Source: Vulcanimicrobiota bacterium (GTDB lineage: Bacteria; Vulcanimicrobiota; Vulcanimicrobiia; Vulcanimicrobiales; Vulcanimicrobiaceae). Taken from it: a stretch of DNA of 55,653 nucleotides. Positions 34,106 to 42,268 of this stretch are shown in pieces (position 1 is the first letter of the stretch; each line of letters opens with the position of its first letter). The notes under the pieces are model-generated. The model did not search any database and had not been told where the DNA came from. It saw only the letters and a list, made by a program, of their open reading frames with translations. The stretch spans positions 1-55,653 of the forward strand of contig DAHUYK010000033.1 of NCBI GenBank assembly GCA_027315245.1, written 5' to 3'. The position numbers and the translations under genes are program-made.

Positions 34106-35637
34106 ATTTTCGTGATGATCGGGTCGAGGCCGTCCGGCGGAAGGGTGGCATACTCGGTGAGATCGAGCGTGACGTCGATGCCTTTGCTCTGCTTGCGCTT
34201 GAGGCGCACCTTCTTTGCAGGAAGATTTGGCGGTGGCCCCGCGACGAGCGCGCGTAGGGTGAACGGCTTCGGACGCCCGAGTTTGGAAACGTCCTTGAGC
34301 GTCTCTTCCTTTGCGTCGACCCAGTTGTCGGGCGCTTTCGCCCAGCAGAGCACGACGGCATCGCAGCTCTGCATCTTCTTGCGGTTGACGGCCTCGGTCT
34401 TGCGCGGCTCCTCTTTGTCGAAGGCGGGAATGGACGCGTATATCTTACGCTCTTCGAGCACATCGATGCACTGCTCCGCGTACTCCCAATCTTTCTCCGA
34501 AAAATCGAGGTAGACGCTGTCGCCCGCGACGAGCTGCTTGCCGGAGACGTCCGGCAACGCCGCAATACGCTCGAGGTGCTCCACGACGAACTCGACGAAG
34601 GCGCTGAGCTCACTGCCATCGATTTTGTCGCTTGGCAGTTGCTCACCAAACCTCTTGAGCACGTCGAGAGGATCGCGCTCGGTTTCGCGCACCGCCGTGC
34701 CGTCGTCGCCGACGAGTACCTTGGGAGCCCATACCATCCGCTTGAAGTCGGCATTCGTCTTCGCCCGCTCTGCCGCGAGCTCGAGCTGGAACTGCACGAT
34801 TGGAGGGCACCCGTCGGGTTGGCCACCCGGCGACTCACCGAGGAGATGGATCGACACTTCAGCGTCCCGCAATGCGTCCTGCGCAAACGCGCGCGCGTCC
34901 TCGACGGGAATGCTCTGGGCGAGCGAAGGCCTCACGTCATAGTCGCGCCGCGCAAGCTCTTCGACGACGCGCGCATACGCCGAGCGCATGTCGGCAGCGG
35001 GCTTTGCCACGTAGATGGCGCGGCGTTTCCCGCTCGCGGGAGCCGGCGCAGCGCATGGCGCGGACGCCGGGGGCGCCTCGACGTTGGATGCCGAGCCGGT
35101 CGACTGCGCCCGTTTCCACAGGTTCTGAGCAAGCGTTCGAATCACGTCGTCGTATCCTGCTTGCGGCTTGCCGTAGCGAAAGTACTCGAGCTCCTCTCCC
35201 TCCGCGTCGGTCTTTTCACGCGAATAGAACTCGTACGACGACTGGCCTTGCAGTGTCGCGGGCCGCCGGTCGAAATCGATGTACTGCTTGGAGACGATCC
35301 AGATGCGCTCTTTGAGCGCGCGCTGGCCGGCCGTCTTCCAGCGGTCTGCGAAGAGTTCCAGTTCGTGCTTGCAGTAGGCGCTCGCGAGCCAGTTTCTCGA
35401 AAGGATGACGAGCAGGAGATCCGATCTCTCAATGCCTTCTTGAATGACGGGGTCGAACTGCTCATGCGGTGCGATTTTGCGGCGATCCCACCACATCTCC
35501 GGAACGACGCCGCCTTTGTCGCGAAACTCGAAGGCGAGATTCTCGCGAAGCGCGGTGGCGAAGCCTTTCGCGCCTTGCGCGGACGGCGGTATGGTATCGT
35601 CATCTCGCGCATACGAAATGAAGAACTGGAACGGCAT
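34102..35637 (-). CDS. Triple TIR-like domain protein
   Basis: A 511-residue protein. TIR1 (about 1-125) starts FQFFISYARDDD and keeps the WxxxxYCKHEL segment, with Glu92 at the place of the NADase catalytic Glu. After a Pro/Ala linker (185-203), TIR2 (about 206-310) starts RRAIYVAKPAADMRSAY but has PIVQFQLELA where the Glu is expected, so it may be inactive. TIR3 (about 372-475) starts DSVYLDFSEKDWEYAEQC and contains AVVLCWAKAPDNWV. TIR domains bind or hydrolyse NAD+ in bacterial immunity or make cyclic ADP-ribose signals. The ATG overlaps the patatin stop by one base (TGATG). The first module is well supported; the second and third are structural inferences. Confidence 0.85.
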   Translation of the reverse strand: MPFQFFISYARDDDTIPPSAQGAKGFATALRENLAFEFRDKGGVVPEMWWDRRKIAPHEQFDPVIQEGIERSDLLLVILSRNWLASAYCKHELELFADRWKTAGQRALKERIWIVSKQYIDFDRRPATLQGQSSYEFYSREKTDAEGEELEYFRYGKPQAGYDDVIRTLAQNLWKRAQSTGSASNVEAPPASAPCAAPAPASGKRRAIYVAKPAADMRSAYARVVEELARRDYDVRPSLAQSIPVEDARAFAQDALRDAEVSIHLLGESPGGQPDGCPPIVQFQLELAAERAKTNADFKRMVWAPKVLVGDDGTAVRETERDPLDVLKRFGEQLPSDKIDGSELSAFVEFVVEHLERIAALPDVSGKQLVAGDSVYLDFSEKDWEYAEQCIDVLEERKIYASIPAFDKEEPRKTEAVNRKKMQSCDAVVLCWAKAPDNWVDAKEETLKDVSKLGRPKPFTLRALVAGPPPNLPAKKVRLKRKQSKGIDVTLDLTEYATLPPDGLDPIITKI

Positions 35638-36917
35638 CACGGTACGCCTTCTTGCGGCCGGGGAACGCCCCCTTCGCTCGGCGGGCGGCCAGGCTGGCGC
35701 GCGAAGAGAAAGCCGCCGAAGTGCTCCGGCCGGACACACCGCTCCGCCGCTGCCCGGCCCACTCGTTCCAGCTCGTCCAGGTATTCGACGCTGTCGAGCG
35801 GCTGTAGGGTACGCGGGTCGATTCCGGGTGGCGAAGCATTCGGATCGTAGAGGCCGAGCTGCGCGAGCGACGTCGCGGAGAGCTCCACGTTGTACCGCGC
35901 ATAGGTGAAGAGCTTCTCGCTTAACGGCGAAGCGTTTTCGACGAGCGTTCCGATCTCGGAGTCGATAGGCGAGAGCCCGCAGTCGGCCACGGTCTTGCCG
36001 AACAAGCGACAGAGCATGTCCTGCTCGACGGTCGCGCCCCGAATGAGCGCAGCCGGCGTCGATCGCGCACTGTAGAGCAAGCTCATGTCGCGCAGACGCA
36101 GATCGAGGTTCGCGCTTTCGCAGAAGCCTGTTCCGACGGAGAGCAAGAGTACGTCCTGCGCGCCGGCCTTCCATTTGACTTCATACTCGGGCATCGTCGC
36201 CATGAGGAAGAGCTGAAACGCAGGATTGTTGTACACGGTAATCCCGCCGTCCATGAAGACGAACGGCTTTGCAACGCCGGGAATCTCGATACGTTCGGAG
36301 GGAAAATAGACCGGTGCCGCGGTGCTCGCTCGAACGAGTTGCCAGAGCGGCAGGTCCAGATTAGACGGGCCGCCGTCCGCGCCGCGGCGATTGTACATCG
36401 CGCGCGGATTGTTGGAAAGCGTCCACGGGGAATCGGTGCTCTCATTGCGCATTACCACCATGAGCAGCGTCGCAAGACGCTGCGCGCCGAGCGTCGTGTC
36501 GTCACCGGCGATTCGTTTGATCTGCCGCTCCAAGGGCTTTGCGTCGTACATCGCACGATACAGCAGCATGCCGAGGACTCCCACCACCACCGAGAGCGGT
36601 GCCGGCAGATGCCGTGCGACGCGCTGGAGAACGTTTGGGTCGAACATCGTGTGCGCGCCCACGCGATACTGAGCGCGGATCTCGTTCATCGTGTAGCCGA
36701 GTGCGACGAGCATCGCAATGATGGCGCCGGTGCTCGTTCCTCCAACGTAATCGAAGTACTCGCAGAGACGCAACTCGGGCCGCTTCAGTTCGTCGCGCAG
36801 CAACGCTTCGACGCGCGCCAGCATCTCGATGGCGATGAGCCCTCGGATCCCGCCGCCGTCGATCGAGAGCAGCTTCTTCGGACCCGGAGCATCGATGAGT
36901 GCGTCGAGGTGGCTCAT
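35637..36917 (-). CDS. Patatin-like phospholipase
   Basis: A 426-residue patatin. The oxyanion loop DGGGIRG is at 20-26, the nucleophile elbow GTSTG at 60-64 (Ser62) and the catalytic-dyad DGG at 223-225 (MDGGITVYNNP). The dyad is complete, so it should cleave acyl ester bonds of phospholipids. A hydrophobic segment near 105-122 may help membrane contact. Patatins of this type (CapV in CBASS) kill the cell by membrane damage when activated. The ATG overlaps the upstream SLOG-TM stop by four bases and the TGA overlaps the TIR start. No CD-NTase is nearby, so activation is probably by the operon's own components. Confidence 0.92.
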   Translation of the reverse strand: MSHLDALIDAPGPKKLLSIDGGGIRGLIAIEMLARVEALLRDELKRPELRLCEYFDYVGGTSTGAIIAMLVALGYTMNEIRAQYRVGAHTMFDPNVLQRVARHLPAPLSVVVGVLGMLLYRAMYDAKPLERQIKRIAGDDTTLGAQRLATLLMVVMRNESTDSPWTLSNNPRAMYNRRGADGGPSNLDLPLWQLVRASTAAPVYFPSERIEIPGVAKPFVFMDGGITVYNNPAFQLFLMATMPEYEVKWKAGAQDVLLLSVGTGFCESANLDLRLRDMSLLYSARSTPAALIRGATVEQDMLCRLFGKTVADCGLSPIDSEIGTLVENASPLSEKLFTYARYNVELSATSLAQLGLYDPNASPPGIDPRTLQPLDSVEYLDELERVGRAAAERCVRPEHFGGFLFARQPGRPPSEGGVPRPQEGVP

Positions 36918-38551
36918 ACGACGATAACCTTCATCGGACGCTCGCGCCGGGCGATGAGCCAGTCTGCGTGTTCGACCAATGCCGCGCGCCCAAGTTCGTA
37001 CAGAATCTGAGACGGCGCGCCGGGCTTTCCACGGCGGATGTCGAGCAGCGAACGCCGCGCACGGTCGAAGACCCGAAACATGCGCGCGTAACGGCGTGCG
37101 TTCGCACCGAGGTTCTGCTTCTCTGCGTAGACGCCGAAGAGCGCGACGAGCACTGCAACCATCGCGATCGGAACGGTGAGAAAGTTCACGTACAGATCGA
37201 AGTGCGTGATCGCAAGAACCGCCGGCGACGGGCAGCGCGCGCCAAAGAGTGCGCAGTACCATTGCCCGTCCACGACCAGCGCCGCGAACGAAGCGGCCGT
37301 GCACGCCATGGCGACGACAATCGCTACACGCCCGATGCGATCGAGAAGTGTCTTGGAGCGCGCCTCCCTGCGGCCGGCCTTGTAGTAGTAGCGCCACTGC
37401 GAGCGCACCCAGGTCGCGCAGTCGGGGTGCTCCGCGCCGGCCTGCGCGCAAGGGCGCCCTTCGCAACAGGCGAGATAGAAGTAGCGCAGCGCCATACGTA
37501 TCCACTGCAGCTCGCCTTCCTGCATCTTGAGGTACTCGTTGTCAACGAGCCTGCCGGTAAGGCCTGCGCAGTGCCAGGCGTTCTGCACGCGCAAGCCTTC
37601 GGCGACGGCGCGATAATCTTGGTAGCGGTTCTCGTAATCATGCGTCTTCGCCCACTCGTACACGAGAAAAGCGACGAGCAGTCCGGCAACCTTCCATATC
37701 GCCGGGAAGTGCGTGACGAACTGCACGCCGGCTACGACGAACGCACAGGAGAGCAGGGCCGTTTGAAAGCGATTGGCGCTTCGCTGCAGCCGATTTGCCG
37801 CGACGTCCGTTCGCTCGACGAGCGCGTGCAGCTCGGAGCCGCGCGCAACGACGGCAACGTGCGCGAGATCGGCGTTGTAGAGATCGATCGCCGCGACGGC
37901 TCTGCGAAAGGCGTCGCCGGCATCGCTCTCGCGCAGGAAGAGCCGCGGGTAACGTCGCCGCACGACGAATGCGTCCGCCGAGCGTCCACCCTCCGCGCGC
38001 GGAGTGACGATCTGATCGACCGGGCCCACATCGGGCAGATACCGAACGCTCTCGATGTCGCCATGCGCCTCGCCAGTGAGGCGCATGGACACGACATCCG
38101 CGGTGCCGCCCGCGCCCCGCCCCGCCTCGCCGTCCCAAAAGGCGACGACGACGTGACTGTACTGCGTGATGAACCGTCCCGCAGCGACGTAGCCGCTCTC
38201 ACGCTGCGGCGACGTGACGATGACGCGTGCCGCCTGCGCGAGCAGCACGTGAAAGCGCTCCAACTCTGCGGGCGCGAAGTCTCGCTCGTACTCCTCCACC
38301 GGCATCGGGAGGCACGCGACGATCGCAACGTTTCGTGCCAGAGCCTCCTCGGCCGCGAGGCTGTCCGCGCCGGCGGCCAGGCCCGAGAGCACGAGCAGCG
38401 GCGTGTGCGGGCACGATCGCGACAGGTCGTCCAAGATTCCCGCAAAGGCAGCGCGCAGCGGCGCTTCGTCGGCCGGCGCGACGTCGCGATGACCCGTCAC
38501 GCCCACGACGAGCGCGACGCGGTCCGCTTGCATCTGGGGCATCCGCTGCAT
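36914..38551 (-). CDS. SLOG-like sensor with four membrane helices
   Basis: A 545-residue protein, first gene of the operon. The N-terminal Rossmann-like domain (about 10-140) has VGVTGHRD at 17-22, LVLSGLAAGAD at 53-63 and a VACLPMP strand end, as in SLOG (LOG/DprA-like) nucleotide- or NAD-derivative-binding domains. Two membrane helices at about 262-300 and two more at about 408-427 and 455-475 flank a cytosolic helical region with a Cys-rich patch (360-378). This resembles SLOG proteins joined to SLATT-type pore-forming helices. It may sense a nucleotide signal and open a membrane pore. Family assignment is from motif pattern only. No strong promoter is seen in the 48 bases to the divergent MFS gene. 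Confidence 0.7.
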   Translation of the reverse strand: MQRMPQMQADRVALVVGVTGHRDVAPADEAPLRAAFAGILDDLSRSCPHTPLLVLSGLAAGADSLAAEEALARNVAIVACLPMPVEEYERDFAPAELERFHVLLAQAARVIVTSPQRESGYVAAGRFITQYSHVVVAFWDGEAGRGAGGTADVVSMRLTGEAHGDIESVRYLPDVGPVDQIVTPRAEGGRSADAFVVRRRYPRLFLRESDAGDAFRRAVAAIDLYNADLAHVAVVARGSELHALVERTDVAANRLQRSANRFQTALLSCAFVVAGVQFVTHFPAIWKVAGLLVAFLVYEWAKTHDYENRYQDYRAVAEGLRVQNAWHCAGLTGRLVDNEYLKMQEGELQWIRMALRYFYLACCEGRPCAQAGAEHPDCATWVRSQWRYYYKAGRREARSKTLLDRIGRVAIVVAMACTAASFAALVVDGQWYCALFGARCPSPAVLAITHFDLYVNFLTVPIAMVAVLVALFGVYAEKQNLGANARRYARMFRVFDRARRSLLDIRRGKPGAPSQILYELGRAALVEHADWLIARRERPMKVIVV

Positions 38552-38599
38552 CGTTCGCGGGCCAGGGGCACATTACCGGCGACGGGAACGCGGCCCACG

Positions 38600-40030
38600 A
38601 TGACGAGGAGCGCCGGCGAGGCCCGGGCGACGCGCACCGCCGTGCTCGTCGCTGCCATCATCGCCTCGAGCATGAGCTACATCGACGGCACCGCGATCAC
38701 CGTAGCTCTGCCGGTCATCAAAGCGCGTCTGCCCGCTTCGGACGCGCAAGCGCAGTGGACCGTCGAGGGATACCTGCTTTTCCTTTCGGCACTCATTCTC
38801 GTGGGCGGCGGTTTGGGCGATCGCTACGGACGGCGGCGCCTTTTCACGCTAGGTATTTGGACGTTTGCCCTCGCCTCCATCGCGTGCGCCTTGGCGAGCA
38901 GCGCATCGCTGCTCGTCGCGGCGCGATGCGTGCAAGGCATCGGAGCAGCGCTCATGATTCCGGAGAGCCTTGCGCTCATCACTGCGGTATACGATCCTAA
39001 AGCGCGCGGGGGCGCGATCGGCGTATGGGCCGCCGCATCGGCGCTCACGATGGCAGTCGGACCACTCGTGGGAGGATGGCTGACGCAAAGCATGTCGTGG
39101 CGGTTCGTCTTTTGGATCAACGTGCCGCTCGCAATCGCCGTGCTCGTTCTCTGTGCGACCCGCGTCCCCGAGAGCCGCGCACGCGACGTTCGAGGACGCC
39201 CCGACGTCGTTGGAAGCGCGTGCGCCGCCGCAGGCCTCGGGCTCGTCGTCGTCGCGATGATGCAGCTCCAAGAGGCGCGGCATCCGTTTGCCGTGTGGCT
39301 CGCTGCCGGCGGCATCGCGTTGCTCGTCGCGTTCGTTTTCATCGAACGCATTGCATCGGCTCCGGTTGCGCCGCTTCGCCTCTTCACCTCGCGCGCGTTC
39401 TCGCTCGCCAACCTCTATACGCTGCTCCTCTATGCTGCGCTCGGCGGCGCCCTTTTTTACGTGCCGTTCGAACTGCAACACGTCATGAACTACACGCCGC
39501 TGAGTTCCGGGCTCGCGCTGCTTCCGACGATCGCCCTCGTCGCGCTCTTCTCGCCGGGCGCCGGAAAGCTCTCCGGCCGCATCGGCGCGCGCCTTCCGCT
39601 CGTGGCCGGCGGCGCCACGGCGGCGCTCGGCTTTGCGCTCTTCGCGCGGCTGCACGCAGGCGCAGCGTATCTCGAAAACGTCTTTCCTCCGACGATGCTC
39701 GTGGGGATCGGCCTTTCCATCCTCGTGGCGCCGCTCGTCGCAGCCGTCATGGGTGCTGCCGATTCCGACGATGTCGGCGCCGCTTCAGGCATCAACAACG
39801 CAATCTCGCGCGTGGGAAACTTGGTCGCGATTGCCACGCTCGGCCTCATCATCGCGCTGCGCGGCGGCGGCCCGCTGCCGCAAGCCTCGCATCCTCACGG
39901 CTTTGCAAACGCGATGTTTGCCGCGGCGCTCATGGCCGCAGCAGCCGCGCTCGTCGCGCTCTTCCTTCCAGCACGTGCTTCGAGCGAGGAGGCGCCCGCT
40001 CGGGGAAGGAACGCGTCATCTTCAGGGTAG
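38600..40030 (+). CDS. DHA2-family (EmrB/QacA-type) MFS drug exporter
   Basis: A 476-residue transporter with about fourteen helices, as expected for DHA2. Helix 1 contains SMSYIDGTAITVALPVI; motif A is GGGLGDRYGRRR; motif C follows in ALTMAVGPLVGGWLT. It exports drugs or other hydrophobic compounds by proton antiport. The ATG at 38600 was chosen; a much longer frame reaching back to 36899 is a shadow of the opposite-strand operon. It is divergent from the conflict operon and followed 16 bases later by a secreted protein. Confidence 0.9.
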   Translation: MTRSAGEARATRTAVLVAAIIASSMSYIDGTAITVALPVIKARLPASDAQAQWTVEGYLLFLSALILVGGGLGDRYGRRRLFTLGIWTFALASIACALASSASLLVAARCVQGIGAALMIPESLALITAVYDPKARGGAIGVWAAASALTMAVGPLVGGWLTQSMSWRFVFWINVPLAIAVLVLCATRVPESRARDVRGRPDVVGSACAAAGLGLVVVAMMQLQEARHPFAVWLAAGGIALLVAFVFIERIASAPVAPLRLFTSRAFSLANLYTLLLYAALGGALFYVPFELQHVMNYTPLSSGLALLPTIALVALFSPGAGKLSGRIGARLPLVAGGATAALGFALFARLHAGAAYLENVFPPTMLVGIGLSILVAPLVAAVMGAADSDDVGAASGINNAISRVGNLVAIATLGLIIALRGGGPLPQASHPHGFANAMFAAALMAAAAALVALFLPARASSEEAPARGRNASSSG

Positions 40031-40046
40031 AGCGGAGGCACGCAAC

Positions 40047-41372
40047 ATGAGGCTCGTGATCGTTCGGGGTTTCGTCGCGCAGACGATCGTGCTCGCGCTC
40101 GTTGCGAGCGCACTCGGCGCACCTGCGATCGCCGCGCCCGAAGGGCTCTCGAGCGCAACGTGCAGCACCGCGCAACTCACCGACGTCATGGCCGTCTACT
40201 TTAGCGCACCGCATCCGCACGCAACGCCCATGCCGGTCCCGGCCGGCGCCGCATCATACTTGAGCAAGCTCTTGCGCCTGCGTCTGCAGGCGTGCCGGCG
40301 TGCGCTTGGGAAGGGACGGATGACGGCGTGTGTGCCGACAGGACGCGAGCAAAATGACCCGCGTCTGCTCTGGACGCACCTGCGCTTCTGCGAGCTGTTG
40401 GCGAAGCCGCCGTCCCACACGCGCACGGCGGGAATAGCGTGGCAGCTCCCCGCCACGCAAGGCACGCGTCCGATCATCTTCGTCCTCGGTACGGGTGCCG
40501 ATCCGGGGATCGTTTCCAAGCTCGTTTCGACGTTGACGGTCTACCTCAACGCCGGGCACGACGAAGCCGGATACCGCTTCCTCGACGACGCAGTCCTCAT
40601 CCCGGAGCCGACGTGGACGCCTTCGGTCTTTGCGGACGCCTGCGAGAACTCGGCAAGCGTGGCAGGCGCGATCGTCGTCGACCTCACCGCGAGCGGAAGC
40701 GGCTCGAACGACGAGTTCATCAGCCGGCGCAGTTGGGATGCCATCGAGGCGACGGCACTCTACGCGCAGTGTTCGCAGACCTCGTCGGGCGGCGCGCCGG
40801 CATACGTCTGGGTCTCGAACATCCAACAAGCGCAGAGCCAGAAGAGTACCTTCACGCCGCTCATGCCCCTCGCGATGCTTCTCACGCTCGGCGCAATGTA
40901 CGAGGAGTTCGTCCCCGCGCGCTCGACGAGCACGACGTCGAAGCGACTCTTCCCCGCTCCCCATCCGACGCCGCCGTCGGGCTACGTCAGCGAGACCGAC
41001 ACGACGAACACGTCGTCGATCAACTCGGCGCAGCTCGGCTCCGTCGCAGGCGGTTTCCTTTCGAGTTCAATCGCGTACACGAACAGCGCGGTACCGCTGA
41101 CGTCGACCGCCGTCGATCTTCAGAGCTGGAACACGCTCCAAACGCTCGCCATGCACCTGATCGCGGACATGAACTGCTGGCAGCCCGCTCCGGAGACGAT
41201 CCACGCCCCACGCGCGCAAGACATCGTCGGCGCCGCGCGGTCACTGCCTGCGTACAATCCGCCTCCCGGCCTCGGCGCCTATACCGCAGGGCGGCCGTCG
41301 GCGCCGTTCTGCGTCGAGCCTACGGGGCACGCATCCATTCACCTCATGCTGCCGCACACGTCAAAGCCGTGA
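40047..41372 (+). CDS. Large secreted protein of unknown family
   Basis: A 441-residue exported protein, not recognised. A signal peptide (about 1-29, ending APAIAAPE) is followed by a soluble domain with several Cys (possible disulfides), a Rossmann-like IIFVLGTGADPGIVSKL stretch near 142-158 and a low-complexity Ser/Thr part around 315-345. GGAGG eight bases before the ATG supports the start. It is 16 bases after the MFS gene and 16 bases before another secreted protein, all on the plus strand, so the three may form a transcript. Confidence 0.6.
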   Translation: MRLVIVRGFVAQTIVLALVASALGAPAIAAPEGLSSATCSTAQLTDVMAVYFSAPHPHATPMPVPAGAASYLSKLLRLRLQACRRALGKGRMTACVPTGREQNDPRLLWTHLRFCELLAKPPSHTRTAGIAWQLPATQGTRPIIFVLGTGADPGIVSKLVSTLTVYLNAGHDEAGYRFLDDAVLIPEPTWTPSVFADACENSASVAGAIVVDLTASGSGSNDEFISRRSWDAIEATALYAQCSQTSSGGAPAYVWVSNIQQAQSQKSTFTPLMPLAMLLTLGAMYEEFVPARSTSTTSKRLFPAPHPTPPSGYVSETDTTNTSSINSAQLGSVAGGFLSSSIAYTNSAVPLTSTAVDLQSWNTLQTLAMHLIADMNCWQPAPETIHAPRAQDIVGAARSLPAYNPPPGLGAYTAGRPSAPFCVEPTGHASIHLMLPHTSKP

Positions 41373-41388
41373 GCGTTTCGGAGCACCC

Positions 41389-42261
41389 ATGACGAAACAC
41401 ATTCTCTCCACGATTTTCATCGCAGCCGCCGTTTGCACGCTCGCCCCGGGACGCGCCTCGGCGGTACCGCGCGCGCCGGTACACGCCGCCCGAGCACAAG
41501 CGGCAGCCCTGCTCTCGACGTGGAACTGCGAAACGACACAAGCAAACGGGACCGTGCACGAGGAAACCGACACCATCGAGCCGATGGGCCACTGGCTGCG
41601 CGGCATGGCCCGAGATGGAACGGGCCCTCTCTACGACTATTACCTGGGTTACGCGCACGGACACTGGATCTACATTCAAGTCTCTGCGTTGCAGGGCTCG
41701 TACTTCGTTGGCACGAGCACCGGCGGACCGCACGGTGCGCTCAACGGCTCCCGGTGGCGCGTCGTCTTCCCGCAAGGGCGAGACGCCTACTCGTTTTCGG
41801 AGACACCGACGCAGTTCACGATCGACTTCGTCGGCCTGCGCCAGGTATGCAACAAGATCGCGCAGCCCCCAGCTCCGCCACCACCGCCAACGCTGCAATG
41901 TTCGACGCGAGCCACGGGTAGCGCGACCGCATTCGAGAGTTACGCGAGCATCGTGCCGCTCGGCCCGCACTGGTGGCAAGGTGTTGGGAGCGAAGCACCT
42001 GGCGGAGGACGCGCGATCTATGCGTACGACATCTTCAATGCGGGGCTCCGCCGCGTCGCCGTTGCGGTCAATGGAAGCACCGGCGACTACGCGATTGCGA
42101 CGAGCTACCTCGCGCCGACGCTCGACAACACCGTGTGGACCGTCGTTTATCCGACCGAAGAGCGCGGCTTTTCGTTCCGCAACGTCTGGCCGAACAATGC
42201 GCTGCCGCAGCGCTTCACGCTCGTCTTCGCGGACGGCTACCAGACGTGTTCGCCGTTCTAG
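41389..42261 (+). CDS. Secreted protein with two tandem repeat domains
   Basis: A 290-residue exported protein. After a signal peptide (about 1-25) come two related beta-rich modules of about 110 residues, joined by a Pro-rich linker (PPAPPPPPT). Each module has a Cys near the start (STWNCETTQANG / LQCSTRATGS), a central pattern of PMGHWLRGM / PLGPHWWQGV, then YDYYLGYAHG / YAYDIFNAG and ends with a Cys (QVCNK / QTCSPF). This internal duplication is visible directly. The function is unknown; the layout suggests a binding or structural protein outside the cell. A GGAG box precedes the ATG. Confidence 0.6.
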   Translation: MTKHILSTIFIAAAVCTLAPGRASAVPRAPVHAARAQAAALLSTWNCETTQANGTVHEETDTIEPMGHWLRGMARDGTGPLYDYYLGYAHGHWIYIQVSALQGSYFVGTSTGGPHGALNGSRWRVVFPQGRDAYSFSETPTQFTIDFVGLRQVCNKIAQPPAPPPPPTLQCSTRATGSATAFESYASIVPLGPHWWQGVGSEAPGGGRAIYAYDIFNAGLRRVAVAVNGSTGDYAIATSYLAPTLDNTVWTVVYPTEERGFSFRNVWPNNALPQRFTLVFADGYQTCSPF

Positions 42262-42268
42262 CTCGAAG

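Noticed and set aside
36899-38599. 567-codon upstream extension of the DHA2 transporter
   Set aside because: It runs opposite to the SLOG-TM gene; the transporter's first helix begins just after ATG 38600.
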